A DNA stretch of 64,000 nucleotides, taken from positions 579,189 to 643,188 of the forward strand of contig KN832567.1 in NCBI GenBank assembly GCA_000827205.1. Reading direction: 5' to 3'. Numbering within the stretch: position 1 is the first letter of the stretch; the number at the start of each line of letters is the position of its first letter. The notes beneath the pieces are model-generated. The model worked only from the letters and a program-made list of their open reading frames with translations, was not told the origin of the DNA and made no database searches. The stretch comes from Plicaturopsis crispa FD-325 SS-3 (lineage: Eukaryota; Basidiomycota; Agaricomycetes; Amylocorticiales; Amylocorticiaceae). The position numbers were made by a program, and so were the translations under genes. Positions 1-11,100 of this stretch are shown here, in pieces.

Positions 1-256
1 ACAGCTCACTTTGGAAATAGCGTCCGTCAACCAGGCCTCTACGAGATGCATCCTCTCTGATAAACACGCGTCTTTTAAAACATGCAAGACCGACATTTTC
101 CATTAGGATGAGATCTGCACGATGTTCTCGTATACCGAGGCAGTCTATCTACTTAGCAGACACGACACACTCGTCAGAGAGAGAGAAACAAATACATACT
201 TCCATCGATTCCTTCTTACACAATGTCTCCCAGCACTATGCAACGGCCCGAACAGC
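1..256. other. window edge, no gene seen
   Basis: Short stretch downstream of the aldo/keto reductase stop. Only short overlapping frames without recognisable protein similarity are present. Nothing is called. Confidence 0.6.
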
Positions 257-1302
257 CTACTCATCGCCGAAAATGCGCTTTCCCTGCCGTTCCGTGTCGA
301 TGTGAGTCCATATATCGATGTCAGAAGGGGAATCGTCACTCACATAGACGCGTTTGAAGAATGTGTGCCCCGTCTTTTCGATCTCCTGGAGTTCGTCAGG
401 CGAGAGCGGAGGCAGGGCTGCTGCCTCCAGATATTCGTGTATCCTAGCCTCTTTCGAGGTTGTCCTGTCCCGAGGCCGTCAAGAACTGTCTCAGAAGACC
501 AGTAACTGAATGGCACGTACGTGACGAAGACGATGTCTTGCTGCAGAAGCCACTTGATAAGCACCTGGACAGCTGTCACGGGCTTTCCCTGGACCGTCTC
601 CAAACGCTGGCGGACAGACTCGAGGACAGGTGTAAGAGGTCCCTCTGGCGCGCGCGTAACGGGTACTAGGCCCGAGTATGACGCCGTCACGATGCCATGC
701 TCCTTGTTGAATCTGTGGACAGCTTCGGCGTGCTTGAGGACATATGGATGATACTCCATCTGCAATACGGCTGGTGAGGACGTGCATTTTTCTCTCCTAC
801 GAAGACTGACCTGATGTACTGCAGGGACCGCGCTTGCCCCATCCAAAATCTCCTTCAGATGCTCCACCTTGAAGTTCGACACGCCAATGGACTTTGTCAA
901 GCCAGCCTTCTGCACCTCCTCCATCTCCCTCCACACGGCCTTCAAGTCCTTATGCTGTATGGGCGTGTGCACCAGAAAGAGGTCCACATACGAGACTCGC
1001 AGCTTACGAAGCGACTCCTCGAGCTGGGTCCGGACGGTGTAGCCCTCCTTCACGGCGTCAAGCTTCGTCGTGATGTACAGCGACTCGCGGGGCACGTCGG
1101 CCAGTGCGATGCCTTCCCCGACCGATTCCTCGTTCTTGTACATCTGCGCCGTGTCGAGGTGCGTGAGACCGTTCTTGATTGCAAGCGGTATGAGGGGCAC
1201 GACGTCCGCCTTCAGGAGTGCGGTGCCGCTACCGAAGGCGATCCAGGGTATTTGCGTGCCGTCGTTGAGGGGGATGGTGGCGAGCGGCGACGGTGTTGAC
1301 AT
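257..1302 (-). CDS. aldo/keto reductase
   Basis: NAD(P)H-dependent oxidoreductase of the AKR superfamily, probably cytosolic, reducing an aldehyde or ketone; the substrate cannot be told. The start is the ATG at 1302. Two introns are inferred: 810-760 (51 bp, in frame, so the unspliced frame stays open) and 520-465 (56 bp). Splicing the second gives an ending SPDELQEIEKTG...FGDE, which is normal for the family. The AKR tetrad is visible: Asp and Tyr in HLDTAQMY, Lys in YITTKLD, His in LFLVHTP. SIGVSNF, a family signature, follows. Length is about 312 residues, the usual size. It lies head-to-tail upstream of an Hsp20 gene on the same strand, with no sign of co-regulation. Confidence 0.88.
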
Positions 1303-1846
1303 GGTGTTGCAGCGGGTGGTAGAGCGAAAACGCGGTGAGGCTCCTCGTTCTTGAATGCTTTCTGCCTACTTATGCCTTTCCTCAGTTACTGTGTAGAAAC
1401 ATTGGATGCCTTTCTGAGCCAATGTAGCCTGTATGTCCGGGTTATCTCCGTATCAGTGCGTCTCCTCCGTCGCGCTGCTCGTCCACAATGGTTCTGGAAC
1501 AGCTTACACCAAAAATAGCGGCTGATACCATACGTCTCTTGCATGTGGTATAAAGAATGCAGTCGCTCGCGTGCTCACCTGTTTGACTCTACTCGAACTC
1601 GAAAGTTTGACCTTCGCAGTAACCTTTCTCATCATCTCAGGGTGTCAGTAACTCTTCTCTTTTCAGCTCTTGGCGACCGCTTCACACATCTCACAGCTTG
1701 CGTCTTTTTCAGAGAGAGGAAATAGAGTAGATTCATACAAATGAGTTGGTAATGTTACATTGATTTTTTTCTCCCCAAATCTTCAAAGTCCACTGATGTC
1801 AATCCTTTCCACGCTCCGTCGACCGAGGTCAGGATGGTGGTCGCGC
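1303..1846. other. intergenic, promoter side of the reductase
   Basis: 540 bp between two minus-strand genes. It should hold the reductase promoter and the Hsp20 3' end. No further gene, repeat or RNA was recognised. Confidence 0.5.
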
Positions 1847-2467
1847 TCAGTTGACCGCGACGCGGACACTCGCAGGCTCCTCCGCCTTCGGGATCGTGAC
1901 GGTCAAGATGCCGTCGACGAGTTTTGCCTGCACTTTGTTCGCAGCGACGGGCTGGGGCAGCCACACCGTGCGTGTGAAGGACGATCGGAACGTTGACTGC
2001 GTCTGCTCGTCCGATGGTGTAGAACTCGCTCCTGCAATGTCCCTATTAGCGCCTGCGACAACGCTCGTAGATGCAACATGCGACTTACCCTCACCGCTGG
2101 AAGGAGTCGCCTTCTCCCCCGCCTCCTTGATCGCGGGCTTCTGCGCGCCCTCGATCGCACCCCGGCTAGCGTTCCGCCTGAAGACCTTCCCCTCGATCGT
2201 CACGCTCCGCCCGGCGTCGCCAACCGTCACGTTCAAGTCCTCCTTCTTCACGCCCGGAAGCTCCGCCTCGACGATGTAGTGGTCTCCCTCCTCTGTCAGG
2301 TCGACGCCGGACTGCGCGTTGGTGTTGCGGTTGAAGAATGGGTGCTCTAGGAGCGAGCGCGCGGGGGCGTAGAAGGATGGGGTCGCTCGGCCGCTGCGCG
2401 CGAATGGGTCGTCGAATCCGCGGAAGAAGGGGCGGAACTCTTGGAGGAAGTGGTCGGTAAGAGACAT
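1847..2467 (-). CDS. small heat-shock protein (Hsp20/alpha-crystallin), copy 1
   Basis: ATP-independent holdase chaperone that binds unfolding proteins as an oligomer. The start chosen is the ATG at 2467 (MSLTDHF), which matches the start of the second copy at 3810; a longer frame to 2608 would include the TATA box. The alpha-crystallin domain runs from GVDLTEEGDHYIVEAELPG through the terminal strand DGILTVTIPKAEE, with the expected PGVKKEDL motif. A 57-bp intron (2088-2032, GTAAGT...TTGCAG) is likely. It is a multiple of three, so retention would add 19 residues without changing frame. Spliced length is about 187 residues. Its promoter holds a TATA box and a perfect heat-shock element. Confidence 0.9.
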   Translation of the reverse strand: MSLTDHFLQEFRPFFRGFDDPFARSGRATPSFYAPARSLLEHPFFNRNTNAQSGVDLTEEGDHYIVEAELPGVKKEDLNVTVGDAGRSVTIEGKVFRRNASRGAIEGAQKPAIKEAGEKATPSSGEGKSHVASTSVVAGANRDIAGASSTPSDEQTQSTFRSSFTRTVWLPQPVAANKVQAKLVDGILTVTIPKAEEPASVRVAVN

Positions 2468-2569
2468 GGTAGTAGTGTGTGTGTTAGCTAGTGTTAGACT
2501 GTAGCGCTTTTGTTGCTTGGTAGGTTTGTGTGTTCGATTGCTGGTACGCATCCTCAACCGTGCAGCACC

Positions 2570-2577
2570 TTTTATAC
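2570..2577 (-). promoter_or_regulatory. TATA box of Hsp20 copy 1
   Basis: TATAAAA on the minus strand, about 105 bp upstream of the ATG at 2467. The position suits a strongly inducible fungal promoter. Confidence 0.6.
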
Positions 2578-2714
2578 CTCGCTTAGTATGTGTCGATTCC
2601 GAGGACACTAGAAAAATCCAGAACGGTAGATGGCTTTCGGAGAAGCGTACATGGCTTTACCTTGACGCGATATGACGTTGGCTTGAGGCCTTCCCAGCAT
2701 GTACTCGACCCAGG

Positions 2715-2732
2715 TTCCGGAAATTTCGAGAT
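2715..2732 (-). promoter_or_regulatory. heat-shock element upstream of Hsp20 copy 1
   Basis: TTC-cg-GAA-at-TTC-ga-GA: three perfect alternating nTTCn/nGAAn pentamers plus a partial fourth, the binding pattern for trimeric Hsf1. It lies about 248 bp upstream of the ATG at 2467, nearly the same distance as the element of the divergent copy. Confidence 0.75.
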
Positions 2733-3031
2733 CGAGAGTCGCGCGTTTCGACGCGGGAGTCCGCACGCGGATTGACCCGATTGAGAAATGTGGCTGATCT
2801 TCTCATCCCGCGTCACTTGCCCGTCGCTGTACACGGTATGGCTGCGAACCTTCGAACACGATCAGTGTAGACTCAAAAGCACGCATTCTCCGAGGGGAGG
2901 TGTGAGCAGCCTTGCCGGATTTTCTAGATCGCATACCTTGGATCCAGATAAGTGACGGCGTATTACATAAACATTTTATTGGCATCCACTTTCAAGGAGC
3001 CGTGGCACAACGGTTACCTCCTCTCATCCTA

Positions 3032-3118
3032 TCTTTGATAGTATAATGGTCAGTACGCCCGCTTGTCATCACGTGACCCAGAACGCGGGAGACCTGGGTT
3101 CAATTCCCAGTCAGAGAG
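3032..3118 (+). tRNA. tRNA-Asp (GTC) with a short intron
   Basis: A complete cloverleaf can be drawn. The acceptor stem TCTTTGA (3032-3038) pairs with TCAGAGA (3111-3117) with one G-U. The D stem is GTAT/GTAC. The anticodon stem CCCGC (3058-3062) pairs with GCGGG (3085-3089). The T arm is CTGGG-TTCAATT-CCCAG. The anticodon GTC is at 3065-3067. A 15-nt intron (about 3069-3083) follows one base after the anticodon, the canonical tRNA intron position. The gene sits between the two divergent Hsp20 genes. Confidence 0.88.
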
Positions 3119-3552
3119 AGTTTTTGGAGACTTTTTCCGACCTTTTTTACGCCTGTGCAGTGTGCAGAAGGCTGGCAAGATGAACCGTCCAAGATGCGAT
3201 CTTTGACTGCAAAAACGAGGAGTTTGAAAAAGGGACGTTTTTGCTTTTCCGATATGATTGAGTACTGGTTCTTGAGGCAGGCCTACACACCTCAGAGTCA
3301 GGAGCCTGAGCCGACCTGAGGCGACTGCAGTGTACACAACAGCACGGCGGCTTCAGCTCTGATTTGGTGGCCGTCACTGGCCTCGCCGTTGCACTGAAGC
3401 TTCAAGTGGACTCCTTGGTACGCTCTGACCGATGGGATGTGGCCTTGATAGTTGTCTATGAAGATTCAACCTACTCGCCGCAGTGCAGCAAAGAAAACCC
3501 ACGGAAACACGAATTCGCCACAATTCCCAATTTGGAAGGCAGTGGTGAATCG
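3119..3552. other. intergenic region between tRNA-Asp and Hsp20 copy 2
   Basis: No coding frame here shows similarity that I recognise. A T-rich stretch just after the tRNA (TTTTT near 3121 and TTTTTT near 3143) can serve as a Pol III terminator. Confidence 0.5.
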
Positions 3553-3553
3553 C

Positions 3554-3566
3554 GAAAGTTCGCGAA
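3554..3566 (+). promoter_or_regulatory. heat-shock element upstream of Hsp20 copy 2
   Basis: GAA-ag-TTC-gc-GAA: three perfect alternating pentamers. It lies about 245 bp upstream of the ATG at 3810, mirroring the element of copy 1. Confidence 0.75.
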
Positions 3567-3686
3567 CGCGTCGCCATCCTTCCTGGCACTGACGTCCATC
3601 CTCTGCACAGTTCTAGATTCGTCGTCGTTCACGTCAAGTGGTACACCTCTGTTCGAGATGTTTCTACCTACGCACTGGGTCAAACG

Positions 3687-3692
3687 TATAAA
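3687..3692 (+). promoter_or_regulatory. TATA box of Hsp20 copy 2
   Basis: TATAAA about 120 bp upstream of the ATG at 3810, between the heat-shock element and the start. Confidence 0.6.
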
Positions 3693-3809
3693 GAGGGCCG
3701 GTCGTTCGCCTACTGACGCCCAGCATTAACAAACACAACAACAACTCTAACGCACAAACACTCACCACAACCACAACCACTCTAACCACCACCTCTAACC
3801 ACCACTACA

Positions 3810-4376
3810 ATGTCTTTCACCGATCTCTTCCGCCTCCTCGACGACCCCTTCTTCCGCACCACCCCCACCTTCTACGCACCCGCCCGTTCCCTCCGCGACG
3901 CGCCGTTCTTCCAGAACGTCACCAGCGGGGGCGGCAACGACAACTCCGGCGTCGAGCTCACCGAGGAGGGTGACCGCTACATCGTCGAGGCAGAGGTCCC
4001 CGGGGTGAAGAAGGAGAACCTTGACATCACCGTCGGCGACGGCGCGCGCAGCGTGACCATCCAAGGGAAGGTCTTCCGCCGCAACCGCGGCGCTGCCCCG
4101 CAGAAAGCCATCGAGGGTGCCCCGCAAGGTAGGATTTTGCGCTCACTTGTTTTCCAACGAGCAACTGTACTGACGCCATTGGGATTTCTAGGCGAAAAAG
4201 CAGCTGAGCAGCAGCAGCCGGAGCAGTCGACGTACAGCTCGTCGTTCACGCGGACAGTCTGGCTCCCCCGCCCTGTCGCGGCGGACAAGGTCCAGGCCTC
4301 GCTCGTCGATGGGATTCTGACCGTCACGATCCCCAAGGTCGCAGAGGCGCAGAATGTGCGCGTTGCGATCCAGTGA
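3810..4376 (+). CDS. small heat-shock protein (Hsp20/alpha-crystallin), copy 2
   Basis: Paralogue of the copy at 1847-2467, transcribed away from it. The N-terminus MSFTDLFRLLDDPFF and the segment FYAPARSL are shared. The alpha-crystallin domain spans GVELTEEGDRYIVEAEVPG to DGILTVTIPKVAEAQ. One intron at 4129-4191 (63 bp, GTAGG...TTCTAG) lies at the same place in the protein as the copy 1 intron and is again a multiple of three with no stop. The spliced product is about 167 residues, 20 shorter than copy 1 because the linker before TRTVWLP is shorter. A TATA box and a perfect heat-shock element upstream argue for Hsf1 control. Confidence 0.92.
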   Translation: MSFTDLFRLLDDPFFRTTPTFYAPARSLRDAPFFQNVTSGGGNDNSGVELTEEGDRYIVEAEVPGVKKENLDITVGDGARSVTIQGKVFRRNRGAAPQKAIEGAPQGRILRSLVFQRATVLTPLGFLGEKAAEQQQPEQSTYSSSFTRTVWLPRPVAADKVQASLVDGILTVTIPKVAEAQNVRVAIQ

Positions 4377-6012
4377 AGGAGCGCTATGATTGGGCTTGTT
4401 TCGGATTTCATGGGACATTGGAAAGAAAAGTAGCAATCGCGTGTATTTGTATCGCCACATATTGGAATCAACACTAGTACTAGTTTCTGCATCATACTTA
4501 CGAGTCTGAATCTGTGCTAAGTACTGAGTATCCGTCGTATAAGTATATGCTATGCTTTTGAGTGGGGTCTAAGCGTACCATCATGCTAGAAAATGGCTCT
4601 CTGTTAATGAATATCAATGAATGGTGGTGCTAGGAAATGTTTTGGAGGCAGAGTCTTCAAAATTCCCGGCATTGAGGCGCCCCGATTTGGTGGCGCGTCG
4701 ACGCGCGACGCGTATGCGACAAGCCTCTTGTCCCCCAACCACCACCACCACCGCCATGCTGCGTCTACCGCTTCAACGACTGGATCTACCCCTCTCAGCA
4801 GCCAGATACTTCATCGTTTCATTGCGGCGGCAGACTCAAGAATATTCATGACCATATCGACGCAACTCGCCCACGAAATCAGACGACGCGAAGTAAGACG
4901 CGATTCACAACATCGGACGACGCGATGACACAAGACAGGACGATACTATGAATGGACCACGCTTACGACGCGTTGTATGGAGTTTGGAGACGCGATCCAC
5001 AACCTTGACAACAACATCGTGCTTGTCGTGTACCAGGTGACCATCTGTGACACCCGTATGTGGATCTCGTGGGTACTGGCGACTCAGCGACGACGCCTTG
5101 ATGCCTCCTCCCTCTCCCTAGCTGTGAGTACATTCTGACATTTGCTCTGCAGTAGACTCTTCAATAAAGACTACTCGTAACTCTGGTTTGCCTCTAGAAC
5201 ATGCTATATTCCATCAAATAGAGTTGTCGATTCGAAGCTAGAGCCTGGCATCCCCCGACGCTCGAAGACTTTTCAGTTACCGGGAGGGTGATGATATGGC
5301 ATCTCAAACTGTTATGGTCCTCAGCCGTTACATCCCGGATGTACCCCATACTACCCGAAGCCCACAGTTGCTCTCCTGTACACGCAATCTCAGCGTTGTG
5401 ATACGCGGGCGAGGACGGATGGCGGAAGGACCTCGATCAGCGATAGTGGTCACGCAACTTCCACCCACCTTCTCCACGGTTATTTTGGCGGCCAAGAAAA
5501 GACACGTTGCTTGGTCGAGAACTTGGGAAACCGGTGATGCGGAGAAGGGAAGGACGTGAGATGGGGAAAAAGGATGGAGGAGGCAGGAGGATTGCGCCTG
5601 AGCGTGTCATCTGACAGTGTGTGCGCGATATCCCGGGTTGGTAAGTCCTCGATGGTCAGTGCTAGCTCGAGACGATAGCTCAAATTTCCAGGTTGCAGCG
5701 CATAGAGCGAGTCGACTGCCGATGGTTGGACCGGGTGCCGACGGTAGAAGGATAAAACACAAAAACATTTGCGGCGACGATGCAGGTCACGATCGAACGA
5801 CTAAGTCGATGACTCGCGAGACGCGTGCTGGTCTTATTCACCGCGCACGTTACCCCTAACCAATCGGATGGCTGCAATACCCACATTTCCACTGGAATGT
5901 CGTCACCTATTCCTCATCCCATGACCCACGCCGCAAAGCCATCTCCAGAATAAAAGGCAGATGCATCGACCCACACTCATCCGTTCTCTCACCCACTTTT
6001 ATCTCTCTTGCC
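4377..6012. other. 1.6-kb intergenic region
   Basis: No convincing gene. Frames at 4617-4928 and 5296-5559 are short, lack similarity and have no sensible intron signals. A loose scatter of GACGCG words lies around 4860-4990. The right end should hold the catalase promoter; AATAAAAG near 5950, about 60 bp before the catalase ATG, could act as a TATA element. Confidence 0.5.
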
Positions 6013-7779
6013 ATGCCGTCCAAGCAAGTGTTCGAAACCGCAGACAATGCCACTTACACCACCTCTAACGGTGCAGTTGTAAACGAGCCATATGCTGCTC
6101 AACGCGCAGGCATAAACGGGCCCCTCCTGCTTCAGGGTACGTCGCTGTCATCGTCGTCGCCGTGCAACCCCTAACTCTTTTTCTCACAGACTTCCACCAC
6201 ATCGACCTCCTCGCCCACTTTGACCGCGAGCGCGTTCCCGAGCGCGTTGTCCACGCCAAGGGTGCCGGTGCACACGGCGTGTTCGAGATCACCCACTCTC
6301 TCGCCGACATCACCGACTCCAAGTTCTTCTCCACCGTCGGCGCCAAGGCACGTACCAGCATCCGCTTCTCGACCGTCGGTGGCGAGAGTGGGTCTGCGGA
6401 CACTGCTCGCGACCCCCGTGGCTTCGCAATCAAGATCCGCACGGACGAGGGCAACCTCGACTGGGTGTTCAACAACACCCCCGTCTTCTTCATCCGCGAC
6501 CCGGTCAAGTTCCCCCACTTCATCCACACCCAGAAGCGCGACCCGCAGACGCACCTCAAGGATGCGGACATGTTCTGGGACTACCTCAGCCAGAACCCCG
6601 AGAGTATACATCAGGTCATGATCCTGTTTTCGGACAGGGGGACACCTGACGGGTACCACAACGAGCATGGATACTCCGGGCACACGCTCAAGTTCGTCAA
6701 GAAAGACGGTTCGTTCACGTACGTCCAGGTCCACGTCCGTGCGGACGGAGGATTTAAGGTGTGCCGAATTGACACTTGTGGAGTCAATGTTGCTAACGCG
6801 TTGTGCAGACCCTCGACAACGAGACCGCTGGAAAGCTCTCAGGCTCGAACCCAGACTACGGCACACAGACGCTCTTCGAGGCCATCGAGTCCGGGAAGCC
6901 GCCCTCCTGGACGGTGTACGTGCAGACGATGACGCCCGCGCAGGCCGAGTCCTTCCGCTACAACATCCTCGACCTCACGAAAGTGTGGCCGCACAAGGAG
7001 TTCCCTTTGCGCCCTGTCGGCAAGATCGTTCTGAACGAGAACCCGCAGAACTACTTTGCCGAGATCGAGCAGCTCGCGTTCTCGCCCTCGCACCTCATCC
7101 CCTACATCGAGTACTCCGCGGACCCCGTCCTGCAGTCGCGCCTGTTCTCGTACCCCGACACCCACCGCCACCGCCTCGGCCCGAACTACCAGCAGATCCC
7201 CGTCAACGCGCCGATCGTGCCTGTCGCGAACTTCCAGCGCGACGGCTTTGGCACGGTGAACGGCAACCAGGGTGCGCGGCCCAACTACCAGAGCAGCATC
7301 GCGCCGCTCAAGTACGATGGGCGTGTGGGCGCGATCGAGGGGGGCAAGCAGGACTCGGAGCGCGAGCGGCAGCACGAGACATTCGTCGGTGGCGCGTACC
7401 GCGAGCTGTCCGAGCTCACCGAGCGTGCGTCCCTTTCCTTTTCCGGTTTTTCAATGAAATACTAACTATCCCCGCAGTCGACTTTGAGCAGCCGCGCGCG
7501 CTGTGGAGCAAGGTGTTCTCGGACACGGACCGCGCGCACTACGTGTCGAACGTCGCGGGGCACCTCGGCGGCGCCAAGTCGGAGGTCGTCAAGGCGCGCC
7601 AGCTCGCGGTGTTCGCGCACGTCGCGCCCGAGCTCGCGGATGCGGTGGCCAAGGCGATCGGCTTCTCGGGCAAGGTCGACCCCGGGCTCATACAGGTGAA
7701 GAGCGCGGCGGAGGTCATTGGGTTCAGGCATAACATCACCGGCAAGAACACGAAGCAGCTGTTCCAGCAGAGGTTGTAA
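6013..7779 (+). CDS. monofunctional heme catalase
   Basis: Breaks down hydrogen peroxide. Four exons with introns 6137-6189, 6759-6808 and 7425-7477 give 536 residues, the small-subunit type. Active-site signature [13 protein letters not shown] carries the distal His near residue 63; the catalytic Asn lies in [14 protein letters not shown] near residue 136; the heme-ligand Tyr is in [17 protein letters not shown] near residue 346, followed by QQIPVN. The start [12 protein letters not shown] is the only in-frame ATG before the first intron. There is no signal peptide. The C-terminus QQRL is at most a weak match to a peroxisomal tripeptide, so cytosol or peroxisome cannot be decided. Confidence 0.95.
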
Positions 7780-8172
7780 ACGGCGGATGTTACCAGCCTG
7801 CTCCGTGCGTTCAAGGGTCTTTGTGTAACGTTTTGTAGAAAGTTGTAAAAGCATCTGTATTTTTTCTGTACCACAACGATCTCATTCACAATCGAAGTGT
7901 TCACAATGTTGGCGATGTATCCGATTCAAGCACCCCGAAGACCGAGTCTGTAAAACGTCAAACTGTATGTCTACGAGAAACCTTTCCTTCATAAATAGTC
8001 GAGAATTTGCGGCGCCAAGATAGGGGCTGTTCCATCCAAGATTGGGCATACTTTTTTCCTCGATCGCGTCTGCTACTTTAAGTTGGAAAACATAGCTAGC
8101 AGGATTCATTCTTGTCAGTTCTTGTCTTGATCATAGCGTGCTACACTTGCCAGCCATCTGACAATACGATCT
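7780..8172. other. intergenic region
   Basis: Catalase 3' end and Utp22 promoter. I see no gene or repeat. Confidence 0.5.
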
Positions 8173-11100
8173 ATGGCCCCAACGCTCAAGCGAAAACGGG
8201 GAAAAGAAACCCCTCGCGAGAAGGACTTGGAGGTGCGTACGCTCTGGCTTGCACGCGAGCTCGTACTTACATATAATGTGAACTAGAAAAGACAGAAGAC
8301 GCCTAGTGCGGACGTGTCGGAAGGTGAAGACGATGCCGAGGTGATGGGCGATGAAGATGAAGACGAGGAAGAGGAAGAATGGGGCGGCATAGGCGCCGAC
8401 ACCCCTCCTCCGTCCGGACCCTCCAATTCTGGCCCAGATAAATCTGGAAAAAAGCCCAAGAAACCACCCACGGGCGAAGAATTGCGCGCCATCAAAGACG
8501 CAACCGACCTATACCGCTCAAACTCGTTCAAATTGCAGGTGAGCATATGCCCCCTGCATCTCGCAGGGTTCGAAGGAATATCGCTGACCTTACCCTCGCC
8601 CAGATCGACGCCCTCCTTCCAAATGTGCGACCTAAGCCCAGTCGTGTGCCCCCGCTTGAGCGCGCCCTGCTGTCTCTACACACGTTCCTCACTACGCTGC
8701 CGTCTATATCGGCTAAACACCCCTTGGTCGCCGCACGGTCTACGCACAAAAGAGGGATTGCGGTGCCGTACCCAGCACCGCTGCCCACAGAGGACACGAA
8801 CTGGACCGTTGCTTTCAGCCCCCCAGCTGCAGAGGACATCACGCTCGTCGGCAGCTGGGCCGCAGGGCTCGGCGTGAAAGCGAAGGACGGCGCCTCATGG
8901 GGCGTCGATCTAGCGGTGGGGATGCCTGAGGTGAGCGGCTACTTTTCTATATGGTTGCACTCAAGGACGCGTTGACTAACTGGATGCCGGGACGTGGTAA
9001 AGGATTTGTTCCAAGAAAAGGACTACCTAAACGGCCGCTTCTTTCATAAACGCGCGTTCTATCTTGCGAGCATCGCTGCTGCGATCGCGAAAAAAGGCTC
9101 GGGTCAGAACTACGAGCTCGCGTACGAAGGCGACGATGCGCGCCGCACGACGCTCGTCCTTCGCCCCCACAACGGTCTGTCTTCCACCTATCGAACAATT
9201 ATTTCCTGGAGACTTACGGTTATTGGGCTCATATACAGACAACTCCGCTAACGACTTCACGAAACTCAACGCCTCCATACGAATAATTCCATATCTCCCG
9301 TCCCTGGGGCCAATTCCCATGCACCGTCTCTCGCCCGCGCACTCTAACCTCCGTGTAACCTCCTCTACTGCACCCACCGACACACCGGCACCCGCCGATC
9401 CCGTGCCAACGCCCCACTACAACGCCGCCCTCCTGCTCTCGACCACGCCCAAGGCACACCTGCTCGCCGCGCACACGCTGAAAGAGACCGCGCCCGCGTT
9501 CGGCGACGCGCTCGCGCTGCTGCGCGTGTGGGCTGCACAGCGTGGGTACGGGACCCTTGTACGCGGCTTCGAGGGGAAGGGCGCGTGGTGGAGCGCACTG
9601 CTCGAGTACCTGGTCATGGGTGGCGAAGAAGGTCTGGGTGCAGGCGCGAAGAGGAGGCGGCCGGTAGGGCGGGGGCTGAGCTCATATCAGCTGTTTAAGG
9701 CCGCGCTGGATTTTCTCTGTGAGTGTCACACGGAGTTCGACTTTCAGGAAGTGCTGATGCGACTCGTACCAGCAAAGCACGAGTTTGGGAAGGTGCCATG
9801 TTTTATGCGGAATCGGGGCGGTCATCGCGTATGCTTTTACATCATTCTCTGACTGTAGTTGTCGGTTGCTGATAGGGTTTTTGGACAGTATGACCCTCAA
9901 GAATATGTCGACAACCACGATTCGGTGTTCGTGGACTCGGCCTCGCCCATCAACTTTCTCGTTGGCGTCCCGCTTAGCTCCTTAGACCTTGTAGGTGCAC
10001 TCCCTTTCTACTTATACTATCCACTTATGAGTTTACCCTTGTGGCGTAGCTTCGGTACGATGCAAAAAAGACGCTTGAGGCGCTCGATAACCCCCTCGCC
10101 AAAGATCCATTTACAGAGGCGTTCCTCAAGGACCAGCGTGATCTACCCACGCGTTTCGACACCATCATCCGGTACGTCTGCTATCTGAACTAACCCGTCC
10201 GTCATGTGTGTGGACTTCTGATGTCCTACCTACCAGCGTTGACCTGTCGAATGCCAAGCCGAGGAGCTCGTCCCTGCATACGACCCTCGACCACGGCTCA
10301 GCTGCAAATGCGCTACTATCATCCCTTGCCGCGCTCCTCCGCCGGGGCCTCGGCGACCGCACCACGGCCATCGGGATTTTGCATGCGCCGAGTGGGACGA
10401 GGCCGACGGCTCAAGCACATCCCTCCACGCCCGCGGTCATCCACATCGGTCTCATCCATAACCCGGAGCACGCATACCGCCTCGTCGACCACGGGCCCGC
10501 CGCAGACGACCCGGACGAGGGTTTCCGCGAATTCTGGGGCGACAAAGCTGAACTGCGGCGCTTCAAGGACGGACGCATCGTCGAGAGCGTCGTGTGGGAG
10601 GTGAAAACCTCGGACGAACGTGCTCGTGTGCCCGGCATGGTCGTCCAGCACGTGCTCGCGCGCCATTTCGGCGTTGCGGCAGACGATGTGCAGACATGGC
10701 AAGCGGCGTTTGACAGCGTGCTCAGGCTGCCGGAGAGTGTTGCGCAGGCGTATGCGGATAGAGGTATAGTGCCCGGGTTCAAGCCCGCTATGGCGTCGTT
10801 CGACCAGTTTGTAAAGACGTTCAAGGTGTTGGATGACGAGCTGCCGCTCTCTCTGCTCAACGTGAGCCCTGCATCTCCTTACCTGAGGTACACAAGTGTG
10901 TTCAGCCCCGTACCGACTTCCGCTGCTGCGCTACCCGAGTCGCTGCGGTACTCCCCGCCTATGGAAATCGTCTTGGAGTTGGAAAAATCCTCGCGTTGGC
11001 CGGACGACCTGCGCGCCATCCAGAAAATCAAGCTGGCGTTCTTCGAGCGCATTGCGACGGTACTCATGGCGTCCGTCCCCGGGACGCGCGCGGCCGTGGT

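Noticed and set aside
814-1299. Plus-strand frame of 161 codons opposite the aldo/keto reductase
   Set aside because: Antisense shadow; the reductase on the minus strand has all family motifs.
2996-3028. A-box-like sequence (TGGCACAACGG) just before tRNA-Asp, suggesting a second tRNA
   Set aside because: No acceptor stem, anticodon arm or T arm can be drawn before the real tRNA begins at 3032. At most a fragment.
6171-6866. Long antisense frame (231 codons) opposite the catalase gene
   Set aside because: A codon-bias shadow of the GC-rich catalase exon; its translation has no ordered motif.
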